32,561 nt of DNA from DASXTB01 sp036505615 (lineage in GTDB: Bacteria; Acidobacteriota; UBA6911; JACQSX01): NCBI GenBank assembly GCA_036505615.1, contig DASXTB010000046.1, positions 1 through 32,561 of the forward strand. Direction: 5' to 3'. Below are positions 25,362 through 32,561 of this stretch, piece after piece (positions within the stretch are counted from its first letter, which is position 1; every line of letters starts with the position of its first letter). Position numbers and translations under genes: made by a program. The notes beneath the pieces are model-generated. The model was not told where the DNA came from and did no database searches. It saw only the letters and a program-made list of their open reading frames with translations.

Positions 25362-25457
25362 GGAATTTTGGGGACAGACACCTCAATCCCCAAATTTCAA
25401 CCTACGTTGGTTGCTGCGCTATGAAACGGGGATTGAGGGGTCAGTCCCCAAAATTCC
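25362..25457. repeat. 96-bp REP-like element with 30-bp inverted repeat arms
   Basis: Arms 25362-25391 and 25428-25457 pair at 28 of 30 positions around a 36-bp centre. They contain the GGAATTTTGGGGAC and CCTCAATCCCC blocks. Elements with GGGGACAGAC-type arms are often associated with RAYT/IS200-like transposases, from general knowledge. It lies between divergent tamB and the RsbW-like gene. Confidence 0.75.
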
Positions 25458-25505
25458 GCGTTCATCTGCGGCTCAGCGTTACCCGACTCGCCTATAACCC
25501 GAAGA

Positions 25506-25534
25506 TTGACAGTTTCCGAACCTCTCGATATAGT
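25506..25534 (+). promoter_or_regulatory. Strong sigma-70-type promoter for the RsbW/STAS operon
   Basis: TTGACA (25506-25511, perfect -35), 17-base spacer, TATAGT (25529-25534, five of six -10 positions). The predicted start of transcription near 25541 leaves a leader of about 33 bases before the ATG at 25574. Confidence 0.65.
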
Positions 25535-25573
25535 TGCCAAATTCGTGCTTTAGTGTAAGATTCCACAGACTTT

Positions 25574-26020
25574 ATGAGCCTGCGCGCCAATGTCGTAGAA
25601 GTCTCTGTGGAGAGTAGCCTCGATTATGTCGAACTGATACAAACACTGTCGGACAATATCACGCGGATGATGGGTTTTGATGCAGACACTTCGCACTGGA
25701 TCGGCATGTCGATTCGAGAATCCGTGGTCAACGCCATCTACCACGGCAATAAGTCGGACAAAAGCAAAAGAGTCGGAATCAAGTTTGAGATTTATCAGGA
25801 TCGACTGGTGGTAAATGTCGATGATGAGGGAGAGGGATTCGATCCGGGAAGCATTCCTGATCCTCTCGCTGGCGAAAACCTGATGAAGCCGTCGGGACGG
25901 GGAATCTTTTTCATGAAATCGTTTATGGATCAAGTGGAATTCCTACCCAGACCCGCTGGGGGGACTCGGCTGAGAATGACCAAAAGAATGCATTCGATTC
26001 TAGAAGGAGAGAAAAAATGA
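25574..26020 (+). CDS. RsbW/SpoIIAB-like ATP-binding anti-sigma regulatory protein
   Basis: This 148-residue protein is a HATPase_c_2 domain only. The N-box reads ESVVNAIYHGN (49-59), G1 DEGEGFD (84-90) and G2 SGRGIFFMKSFMDQV (107-121), as in switch kinases that phosphorylate a STAS antagonist and sequester a sigma factor or other partner. Its stop overlaps the STAS gene start by 4 bp (ATGA), and a strong promoter lies upstream. No sigma factor or PP2C phosphatase gene is adjacent, so the output is unknown. No Shine-Dalgarno sequence is evident before the start. Confidence 0.9.
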   Translation: MSLRANVVEVSVESSLDYVELIQTLSDNITRMMGFDADTSHWIGMSIRESVVNAIYHGNKSDKSKRVGIKFEIYQDRLVVNVDDEGEGFDPGSIPDPLAGENLMKPSGRGIFFMKSFMDQVEFLPRPAGGTRLRMTKRMHSILEGEKK

Positions 26021-26358
26021 ACATCGGAACCAGGACGGTGGATACTGTCACCATCCTCGACATCAGCGGCAAGATTACCATCGGCGAGAGCAGCGTGGAA
26101 TTGCGCAACAAGATTCGAGATCTGGTGAAATCAGGTCAGAAGAACATCCTTCTGAATATGGGTGACGTTAGTTATATGGACAGTTCAGGAATCGGCGAAC
26201 TGGTCAGCGCTTATACCAATGTAACGAATTCAGGTGGAAAGTTGAAGCTTTTGCACTTGACCAAGAAGCTTCACGAGTTGCTGGCAATCACCAAGTTGCT
26301 CACCGTTTTTGAAAGCTACGAAAACGAACAGCAGGCGCTGCAAAGTTTTCGCAAGTGA
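26017..26358 (+). CDS. STAS-domain anti-sigma factor antagonist (SpoIIAA/RsbV-like)
   Basis: A 113-residue single STAS domain. The phosphorylation loop YMDSSGIGEL (53-62) contains Ser56-Ser57, the second of which corresponds to the Ser phosphorylated in SpoIIAA and RsbV. Dephosphorylated protein binds the kinase and frees its target. GGAGA lies close upstream of the ATG, inside the end of the kinase gene, and the two genes overlap by 4 bp. Confidence 0.93.
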   Translation: MNIGTRTVDTVTILDISGKITIGESSVELRNKIRDLVKSGQKNILLNMGDVSYMDSSGIGELVSAYTNVTNSGGKLKLLHLTKKLHELLAITKLLTVFESYENEQQALQSFRK

Positions 26359-26374
26359 CTTGAAGGCCAGGCCT

Positions 26375-26454
26375 CGGATTGCGGATTGGGGATTTCGGAT
26401 TGCGGATTGGCAATTAGCGATTTTCGGCTCGCGGGATTTCGGATTGCGGATTAA
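26375..26454 (+). repeat. Heptamer array, unit GGATTGC/GGATTTC
   Basis: Runs of GGATTGC, GGATTGG and GGATTTC occupy most of the space between the STAS and CPBP genes. The array begins 16 bp after the STAS stop. It is the inverted counterpart of 26551-26606. Confidence 0.85.
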
Positions 26455-26526
26455 AGCCCGCCGGTTGCCCGTCCTCAGCAACCTCGGTCTTCAACTAGCT
26501 TTAAGAGCATCGGCTTGCTGGAAATA

Positions 26527-27273
26527 ATGGACCACGGAAGAGACTGCTCTTCAATCCGAAATCCGCAATCGGAAATCCGCAATCCGCAGTCCGCAATCCG
26601 CAATCGTCGGATCTCCCTCCCGCAAAAACGTGTCACTCTGGCACTGCTGGTTCTCTTTGTGATCATCCCACTGCTATCCTTCGTGGTCGACCGCAGCACC
26701 TCTCTGAAATCGAATAAGGCTCTGCTCTATGGCCAGATACTGGTGCTCGAACTTGCGCTCTTCCTGCTCGTTTATCTAGTTCAAAGACCGCTCGGTGGTT
26801 TGGGAACGCTCGGCTGGAGCCTGCGTTTTCGATGGTCCGACGGCGGATACGCGCTATTTTGCTGGCTGGGCGCCATGATTTTACTTTCGTTTCTGGGGAT
26901 TATCTTGTATCGGCTGGGACTGCCCATCCGTCCCAATATCCGCTTTCTGCTTCCCAGAACAAATCAAGAGCGTCTGGTTTGGATTTGTATATCGGCGGTG
27001 GCCGGAGCCAGTGAGGAGCTGGCTTACCGGGGCTTTGCGATTCGCCATTTCCCCTCGCGCTCTCCCTGGGTCGCGGCCGCGGTTAGTTCGCTATTCTTCG
27101 GGTTGAGCCATTTGTACGAAGGCACTGCGTCCGCAATCCTGATAACTTTCTACGGACTAATTTTTGCGGCCGTCGTTTTGTGGCGCGGAAATCTGCGGGT
27201 AGCAATCCTGATGCACGCGTTCCACGACGCTGCCAGCGGCTTGTTGGGAGGCGCCCTGACGGGAGAGTCGTGA
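26527..27273 (+). CDS. CPBP family intramembrane glutamic endopeptidase
   Basis: The protein has 248 residues from ATG 26527, which has GGAA a few bases upstream; an in-frame TTG lies 12 bases earlier. Six or more membrane helices carry the CPBP (Abi/Rce1) motifs: EELAYR (Glu163-Glu164 and Arg168), FGLSH (His195) and HAFHD (His230). Family members are intramembrane proteases or bacteriocin immunity-type proteins; the substrate is unknown. Residues about 9-26 (SSIRNPQSEIRNPQSAIRN) are encoded by the heptamer array 26551-26606. Either this leader is translated or the true start lies just after the array, at a non-ATG codon. Confidence 0.88.
   Translation: MDHGRDCSSIRNPQSEIRNPQSAIRNRRISLPQKRVTLALLVLFVIIPLLSFVVDRSTSLKSNKALLYGQILVLELALFLLVYLVQRPLGGLGTLGWSLRFRWSDGGYALFCWLGAMILLSFLGIILYRLGLPIRPNIRFLLPRTNQERLVWICISAVAGASEELAYRGFAIRHFPSRSPWVAAAVSSLFFGLSHLYEGTASAILITFYGLIFAAVVLWRGNLRVAILMHAFHDAASGLLGGALTGES
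26551..26606 (-). repeat. Heptamer array, inverted copy (CAATCCG/AAATCCG)
   Basis: About eight units of CAATCCG, AAATCCG and CAGTCCG, the reverse complement of the 26375-26454 array, separated from it by 96 bp. It lies inside the N-terminal coding part of the CPBP gene. Confidence 0.85.
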
Positions 27274-27383
27274 AGATGGTGCCTCAACAAAATTCCACAT
27301 TTCAGCGTGCCGACGTGTGCGTAGTCTTGGCCTTGATGCCGCACCGAATCCGCTTTTTTTGACGGCCGGGCCTACTCAATGAC

Positions 27384-27396
27384 GGCCCTTCGGGCC
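27384..27396. repeat. Small GC hairpin GGCCC-TTC-GGGCC upstream of the TPR gene
   Basis: A perfect 5-bp hairpin with two further GGCC-containing imperfect inverted repeats around it (27361-27440). There is no T-run, so it is not called a terminator for the CPBP gene. The 179-bp gap holds nothing else. Confidence 0.4.
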
Positions 27397-27452
27397 TCCA
27401 ATTACCGGCCTTCCGCTTCGCTCCGTCTGGCGGCCGTGCTAATATCGGCTGC

Positions 27453-28451
27453 ATGAAGCAAACCGGTTTGCGAACCCTGGTTGCTTTCCTTTCGATCGCG
27501 GCGACCCTTCTTGCGACTTCTGTCGCGCAAACAGGCGGCGGCCACACACTGTTTGGCGATTTCAAGGTTGACGAACGACGGGTTGCGGGACTGAAGCCGC
27601 AAGTCTTCCAAATAAGTCTCTGCAGGGAAGGCGGAAGTCCCATCACGCGCCAAAGCATTTCTAATAACGGGCGCTATCGCTTCCTGGACGTTCGAAATGG
27701 CGCGTACGACATCGTAGTGGAGCTGGCAGGTCAAGAAGTGGCCCGCGTCCATGTTGTTTTGGCGGACTCGAGGAAGACCGATATCCGCCACGATATCTTT
27801 CTGGAGTGGCATCAGGACATGCCCGCCTCGGAACCGGCCAAGGCCGGTGTCGTCTCGGCAATCGACGGGTACACGCGAGTGCCCTCCGACCAAACTCGAT
27901 TCTTGCAGGCAGAAGAAAGGATAGAGAAGCGAGACTATGCCCAGGCAATTGCGCTTTTGGAGCAGTTGGTAGCAGCCGACCCTAAAGACTTCGAGGCTTG
28001 GACCGAATTAGGAACCGCCGATTTCCGGCTGGAACGAGTTGGCGAAGCAGAAAAAGCCTACCTTAAGGCTTTGCAGGAGCGCCCGTCATTTTTTCCCGCG
28101 GTTCTCAATCTGGGGAAGCTCTACCTGGTGCAAAAGAAAAACGGAGATGCGGTGACTGTTTTGAGCAGGGCAGTAGAATTGCGCCCCGAGTCTGCGGATG
28201 CGAATTTTTTTCTGGGCGAATCTTATCTGCAAGTCAAGAAAGGATCGAAGGCGGTGGGCTACCTGAAGGAAGCGCTACGTCTCGATCCGGTGGGCAAGGC
28301 GGAAGCGCACCTTCGGCTGGCGGCCCTATACAACGCGGCCGGGATGAAGGATAGAGCCGCAGCCGAATATGAGCTGTTCTTGCAGAAACGCCCGGATTAC
28401 CCGGACAGACAGAAACTCCAGCGTTATGTCTCTGAGAACAAGAAACCGTAG
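27453..28451 (+). CDS. Secreted TPR-repeat protein with N-terminal Ig-like/transthyretin-like domain
   Basis: This 332-residue protein has a signal peptide (1-25, LRTLVAFLSIAATLLATSVA) and a beta-rich domain (about 30-120) with the SISNNGRYRFLDVRNGAYDIVVEL pattern of carboxypeptidase-regulatory-like folds, written here in pieces: NGRYRF and GAYDIVVEL. At least four tetratricopeptide repeats follow (about 145-320, for example AWTELGTADFRLERVGEAEK and ANFFLGESYLQVKKGSKAVG). It probably acts as a periplasmic scaffold. No Shine-Dalgarno sequence is visible before the ATG. It converges on the TonB receptor gene. Confidence 0.85.
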   Translation: MKQTGLRTLVAFLSIAATLLATSVAQTGGGHTLFGDFKVDERRVAGLKPQVFQISLCREGGSPITRQSISNNGRYRFLDVRNGAYDIVVELAGQEVARVHVVLADSRKTDIRHDIFLEWHQDMPASEPAKAGVVSAIDGYTRVPSDQTRFLQAEERIEKRDYAQAIALLEQLVAADPKDFEAWTELGTADFRLERVGEAEKAYLKALQERPSFFPAVLNLGKLYLVQKKNGDAVTVLSRAVELRPESADANFFLGESYLQVKKGSKAVGYLKEALRLDPVGKAEAHLRLAALYNAAGMKDRAAAEYELFLQKRPDYPDRQKLQRYVSENKKP

Positions 28452-28461
28452 AGAATTAGCA

Positions 28462-28506
28462 GCGAATGAATAAGAAGAACATTCGCATTCATCTGCGTTC
28501 ATTCGC
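28462..28506. repeat. Inverted repeat GCGAATGAA/TTCATTCGC between convergent genes
   Basis: Perfect 9-bp arms at 28462-28470 and 28498-28506 with internal related units (ATTCGCATTCATCTGCG). It lies between the stops of the TPR and TonB receptor genes. A bidirectional terminator is possible but no T-run follows either arm. GCGTTCATTCGCGGCT (28495-28510) resembles GCGTTCATCTGCGGCT at 25458-25473. Confidence 0.45.
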
Positions 28507-28518
28507 GGCTATATAGTC

Positions 28519-31500
28519 TTAGAAATCGTACCTCAGCGCAAACTGCATCGCCCGCGGAGTTCCCTGGATGCCCTGGTATCTTCCGAATTCCGGCGGAGCC
28601 GTGCCGATTACCGAATCGACCTGCAGACCGTAGCCACTCCGCCCGCCGAGGAGTTGTCCGAGCCGCTGCGTGTTAGTGGCATTGAAAACTTCCCAGCGGA
28701 ACTGCAGGGTGTGATTTTCGTAAATCTTGAAAGATTTATCCAATCCAAAGTCGAGGGCCACAAATCCCTGTTGGCGCATGGTGTTTCGCTCTCCTGTTTC
28801 CCCCGGTTTTGCGTTGCGGAAACTGTTGTAGGCGAACTGCGGATCGGAAAAGATATTAGGAGCTACGCCACCCTTGGTCGGTGCAGTTTCCAATGGCCGA
28901 ATGCGAGTCCCGTTGCTTTGAACGTTCCAGTTGGTCGCCCAGACCTCCGCATCGAATGGGGTGCTTATTGGCAGGCCGGTATTCCATCGAAAGATACCGG
29001 TCAACTGCCAGCCACCGATCACCCCATTCAGGATCGGATTTATCCCATTCAAGTAACTGCGGCTTCGGCCTACGGGGATCTCCCATAACGCGCTGGAGTT
29101 GACGATGTGCTTGATGTCGAAGTCCGAAAGCCCTCGATTGTCATGCGGACGCAGCGGGTTCAAAATAAACGGGCTGCCGTAGGTACCGCCCGTTTCCAAC
29201 CCCGAGGCGGTGTCGATCGACTTGCTAAAAGTGTAATTGAAATCCATCGTCAACTGGTTCTTGAAATGCTCGCGGATGCTCAAAGTGCCTGCATGGTAGT
29301 CCGAATCCGCCACCGAGCTGAAAACAGACAATGCGCCATACTGAGGTTGATAAAACAAGTGCTGCCGGACTCCAGCATCGTCGATTGCGTCCTGGAGAGT
29401 GGTGTAGTCCGCGGCCCCGACGTTGAATCCGGTGACACTGGGCCGCGCGACCGCGATATAAACCATCTGCGTGGAAGACAGGTTCCCTGCAGGAAGCTTG
29501 CCGCCATAGTAGTCTTCAATAGCGGCCCGCAACTTGGTTGTGTCGGGGAACAGATTCTGAAAATAAGGAATCGCTTGCACCTGGGCTATCGGCGTGCTAT
29601 TGGCGCGCAGGTCATAGAGCAGGCTGGCCGCGGTGTACCAATCCATCTTGGAAGCCGGGTCCACCAGGTTGTTGGGTGCCATAATATCGCGCGTCGCCAG
29701 CAGATGCCGCGCGGCGCGTCCGATGTACGCGGCCTCCAGGGTCAAGCCGTGTGCGAATTCTCGTCCGATCGACAGGTTCCACGAGTATTGAATGGGGGTC
29801 TTAATGGTGTCATCCAGCGATGACTCGATGCGACGTCTCTCGTCGGACGGCGTTGTCAGTGGGAAAGTCAAGCTGCTGGGGATCGTGATTCCGGGAAGCG
29901 TCCGGACCGCCTGATTGAAACCGGTAAATAGCGGCGCCGGGCGAGTGGTTACGTTGTAAGTGTTGGCTGCGATCGTCTGAGTGGATGAGAAGCCGAGCGT
30001 GTTGTTCAGATCAAAAGTCACGGCTAACTGGCTTCCCACGCGATCATACAACGTGGCGAATCCGCCGCGGATAACCGACTTGCCTGCCGTGCCGAAAATC
30101 GTTCTCAGCAGGGAGCTGTCAAAAGAGGGCGACCAGGCGAATGCCGCCCGAGGGGCGAAGTTGTTCTTGTCCGTATCGTAAAATCCCGGCTTTCCATTCT
30201 TTGGACCCGCCAGGTCCACCGAGAAGGCCTTGTCATAGGGGATCCCCTGCGCCGCAGATATCTTTCGCTGTTCGAAAAAATCACCCAGGCTGACATTGGG
30301 CTTTACTTCCAGTCCATGCGTCTCGTAAACGGGGGTACTGACGCCATAGCGAAGGCCCAGCGTCAGCGTCAGGTCGGGTCGTACTCGCCAGCTATCCTGC
30401 GTGTAAAACTCATATTCCTCGGTTGCGAAGGTACGCAATACGCCGTCACCTGCCGCCAGCACGCTGCCCCCAGGTCCAAAATTGAAGTTCCCTGAATACT
30501 GTGAGTAGCGTCCAATCAAAGCCGTAACGGTGTTTCGCACAGTAGAGGCGTTGCCCGAAATGTCGGTGATCGGAGCCAATACCACTCCCCCGGAGGATGC
30601 GTAAAACGAGGGATTGGTGATGGCACTATCGTAGGATTTAGAGAAGGAAGTTCGTGAATTTCGGACCAGTCGTATGTTGGTTCCAAATTGCCAGGTGTGC
30701 CGCCCGCTGACCCATGAAAAGTCATCGACGAAATTGTGCACCGGGGTCGTGCGAGTAAGGGTTCGCACAAAAGATTTTGGAGAGTAAATGAAGCGGAAGG
30801 AGATGTTGTTCTCCGCCGAGTCCCCTTGTTGCGAGAACGCTTCGCGCGTGAGCCCATAGCGAAATGTGTTGACGATTCTTGGATTCACCGTCCAGTTGTG
30901 TTGGGTGGTAACTCCGATGGGGTGGTTCCAAAGACTGGGGGTGGGCGTATCGGGGAATTGTTGCGCCTGCAGCGCCGATAGATCATGAGTGTAGTTGCCG
31001 CGAACGAAGAGGGTGTGCCGCCCGTCCTCGGTCAAATGAAACAAGAGCGTGGCTGTGTGCGCGTTTTGCTTGACAGGCAGCCCGGCATTGAATCGAAAAC
31101 CACTGTAATTGAGACCATCGCCTGCGCTGGTGTCATTGGCCGGATAACGGGTGGCCGCGTCCGCAAATATCTTTATGGCGATGGGATTCATGCCTACGGC
31201 GGGATAAAGAGCGTTCAATTCCGCAGTCGACAACGTGGTGGTACCGCCGGCCTTGTTTCTATATTTCAACTGGCCCAGTCCCATGCTGGCAAGCGGGACC
31301 GTTCTTATGAGACTGGTTCCCTTGGCGTCGCGGCGGCCTTCGTAGTTGTAGAAAAAGAAGGCGCGGTCCTTTTTGATTGGTCCGCCTACTGAACCACCGA
31401 ACACATTTCGGAGCAACTTAGGCCGGTCGACGCCAACGCGGTTGTTGAAGAAATCATTGGCGGAAGTGACGGTATTGCGGTGGTATTCATAGAGAGAGCC

Positions 31501-32262
31501 GTGCCAATCGTTAGTCCCGGTTCGGGAAACAAGCGACACCTGGCCCCCGGAAGATCTACCCTGCGTTGCGGTCGGAGTAGCAGTAGTAACCCTAAACTCC
31601 TGGACTGAGTCTGGGTTAACTCTGATCACGCTGTTTATGACGTTGCCGGCGGTGTTGAGGCTGACGGCGGTGCCGCTGGGATTGATGATGAAGTCTCCGA
31701 TCTGTTGGTCGTTGATGTCGATTCCATCCAGAGTGATATTGGACTGGTCGCTGCGCGCGCCGGCCACATAACCGCTCGGCGTGACCGCGGGTTGGACGGT
31801 AAGCAACGCTGCCACATTTCTTGATTCCAGAGGAAGTTCACGGATTTGGTTTCCTGTGATCGCATTCCCCAGCGTTCCGTCCGTGGTATTCAACTTAGAT
31901 GTGCCTGCTTCCACTGTCACCGTTTGAGCAATCTCACCCACTTGCATCTGCAGATCAACGGTGGAGGGCGTGTCGACCAGCAGTTCCACCTTCTCTTTTA
32001 TGGCCGTTTTGAATCCCGAAAGCTCGGCCTTGATCTGGTAAGTGCCGGGTTTTAACTGCAGGAACTGATAGACGCCAATATCATCCGATACCGCCGTGCG
32101 TGTCGCGCCCGTAGAACTCGTCAGCGTCACGGTAACGCCGGGAATGACGGCGCCCGCAGCGTCGGTGATCTTACCAGACACAGAAGTAACCTGGGCATAC
32201 ACCGGCAGCGCGAGTAAAATGAAGACCGCCAGGAAACACAAACGTGATCTGAATGAACCCAT
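28519..32262 (-). CDS. Oar-like TonB-dependent receptor with carboxypeptidase-regulatory-like domain
   Basis: The protein has 1247 residues from ATG 32262, chosen because AGGAGG precedes it closely and a clear signal peptide follows (MGSFRSRLCFLAVFILLALP...YAQ); an upstream in-frame start at 32337 is less likely. A CarboxypepD_reg domain (about 26-110, SVSGKITDAAGAVIPGVTVTL) is followed by a plug domain (about 120-250, with RELPLESRNVAALL and ITLDGIDIND). A large outer-membrane barrel follows, ending in LRYDF. Oar-type receptors are abundant in Acidobacteriota and Myxococcota and are thought to import large or unknown substrates, or to act in adhesion. No transporter or carbohydrate-active enzyme gene lies beside it in the window. 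A TTGACA (32372-32367 minus) is present upstream without a good -10. Confidence 0.93.
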   Translation of the reverse strand: MGSFRSRLCFLAVFILLALPVYAQVTSVSGKITDAAGAVIPGVTVTLTSSTGATRTAVSDDIGVYQFLQLKPGTYQIKAELSGFKTAIKEKVELLVDTPSTVDLQMQVGEIAQTVTVEAGTSKLNTTDGTLGNAITGNQIRELPLESRNVAALLTVQPAVTPSGYVAGARSDQSNITLDGIDINDQQIGDFIINPSGTAVSLNTAGNVINSVIRVNPDSVQEFRVTTATPTATQGRSSGGQVSLVSRTGTNDWHGSLYEYHRNTVTSANDFFNNRVGVDRPKLLRNVFGGSVGGPIKKDRAFFFYNYEGRRDAKGTSLIRTVPLASMGLGQLKYRNKAGGTTTLSTAELNALYPAVGMNPIAIKIFADAATRYPANDTSAGDGLNYSGFRFNAGLPVKQNAHTATLLFHLTEDGRHTLFVRGNYTHDLSALQAQQFPDTPTPSLWNHPIGVTTQHNWTVNPRIVNTFRYGLTREAFSQQGDSAENNISFRFIYSPKSFVRTLTRTTPVHNFVDDFSWVSGRHTWQFGTNIRLVRNSRTSFSKSYDSAITNPSFYASSGGVVLAPITDISGNASTVRNTVTALIGRYSQYSGNFNFGPGGSVLAAGDGVLRTFATEEYEFYTQDSWRVRPDLTLTLGLRYGVSTPVYETHGLEVKPNVSLGDFFEQRKISAAQGIPYDKAFSVDLAGPKNGKPGFYDTDKNNFAPRAAFAWSPSFDSSLLRTIFGTAGKSVIRGGFATLYDRVGSQLAVTFDLNNTLGFSSTQTIAANTYNVTTRPAPLFTGFNQAVRTLPGITIPSSLTFPLTTPSDERRRIESSLDDTIKTPIQYSWNLSIGREFAHGLTLEAAYIGRAARHLLATRDIMAPNNLVDPASKMDWYTAASLLYDLRANSTPIAQVQAIPYFQNLFPDTTKLRAAIEDYYGGKLPAGNLSSTQMVYIAVARPSVTGFNVGAADYTTLQDAIDDAGVRQHLFYQPQYGALSVFSSVADSDYHAGTLSIREHFKNQLTMDFNYTFSKSIDTASGLETGGTYGSPFILNPLRPHDNRGLSDFDIKHIVNSSALWEIPVGRSRSYLNGINPILNGVIGGWQLTGIFRWNTGLPISTPFDAEVWATNWNVQSNGTRIRPLETAPTKGGVAPNIFSDPQFAYNSFRNAKPGETGERNTMRQQGFVALDFGLDKSFKIYENHTLQFRWEVFNATNTQRLGQLLGGRSGYGLQVDSVIGTAPPEFGRYQGIQGTPRAMQFALRYDF

Positions 32263-32501
32263 ATCGCCTCCTAAGCGAATGAAGGTGCGTGCCCTTCCAA
32301 AATCTCGCGCGATAACGGTCGCCGGACGAATGGTCACATAAGTAACTCACTCGACCGGTCGTAAACTGTCAAGCGCTGCTCTGGCAAAGGGCATGTCGTT
32401 ATTCTGCGGAATTTTCTCGTCCCAAAAATATGAGAATTCCTTGAATGCGTCAACAGATAAAGCGCGCAAAATGCAGATCACTGAATACAAAAAATTGGAT
32501 T

Positions 32502-32561
32502 GAGTATAGCCGGCGGCAAAGCCCGTCCCGCCCAGCGCCGCCGCCGGTTGGCCATCCATCC
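32502..32561. repeat. Dispersed palindromic repeat, copy 2 (cut by window end)
   Basis: Reverse complement of the 17241-17300 element: GAGTATAGCCGGCGGCAAAG followed by the matching GCCGCCGCCGG arm and CCATCC. The loop region differs between copies while arms and flanks are conserved. The remaining 32338-32501 stretch upstream of the TonB receptor shows no recognisable gene. Confidence 0.8.

Noticed and set aside
32367..32372. TTGACA upstream of the TonB receptor as a promoter
   Set aside because: No acceptable -10 hexamer at 16-18 bases; kept only as a remark in the gene entry.
32347..32559. 70-codon minus-strand frame at the right edge
   Set aside because: Its beginning lies within the dispersed palindrome, it has no ribosome binding site and no recognisable motif.

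Overview
The window looks like chromosomal DNA of a Gram-negative, probably acidobacterial, organism. The main clue is the large Oar-type TonB-dependent receptor with an N-terminal carboxypeptidase-regulatory-like domain, a family greatly expanded in Acidobacteriota. Further support comes from the Omp85/TamB outer-membrane assembly genes, a DUF481 outer-membrane protein, an ECF sigma factor with a zinc-finger anti-sigma factor, and the many short tandem and palindromic repeats between genes. The taxonomic call is inference; no rRNA or tRNA gene is visible.

Layout. At 1-70 there is a nonsense-interrupted remnant of a tyrosine recombinase N-terminus. At 126-2769 (minus) an overlapping operon encodes an ECF sigma factor, its membrane anti-sigma factor and an HtrA-like PDZ protein that has lost the serine-protease triad. 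At 2929-3540 a nest of palindromes surrounds the 3' remnant of an IS200-like/RAYT transposase. DNA polymerase I follows at 3541-6204 (minus). The plus-strand stretch 6444-12636 holds DUF481, a Nudix hydrolase, PlsC, an M24 peptidase and a GT-C-like membrane protein. It faces a minus-strand group (16782-12674): ACT-domain protein, Dtd, a second GT-C-like membrane protein and a SAM methyltransferase.

At 25304-17385 (minus) TamB, a seven-POTRA Omp85 protein and a SurA-like chaperone without a PPIase domain form an apparent outer-membrane biogenesis operon. At 25574-28451 (plus) an RsbW-like ATPase and a STAS protein sit behind a very good sigma-70-type promoter, followed by a CPBP intramembrane protease and a TPR lipoprotein-like or secreted protein. 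The Oar-like receptor (28519-32262, minus) closes the window.

The most unusual property is the repeat landscape. At least five different families of 7- or 8-bp tandem repeats lie exactly at gene boundaries, three of them as inverted pairs. In four genes (plsC, the GT-C protein at 15.8 kb, the SurA-like gene and the CPBP gene) the arrays appear to be translated as part of the protein end or leader. Besides these there are a MITE-like 121-bp element, a 96-bp REP-like inverted repeat, a palindrome present twice (17.2 and 32.5 kb), and the RAYT remnant flanked by ~65-bp inverted repeats. I did not find a defence island, CRISPR array, prophage or biosynthetic cluster.
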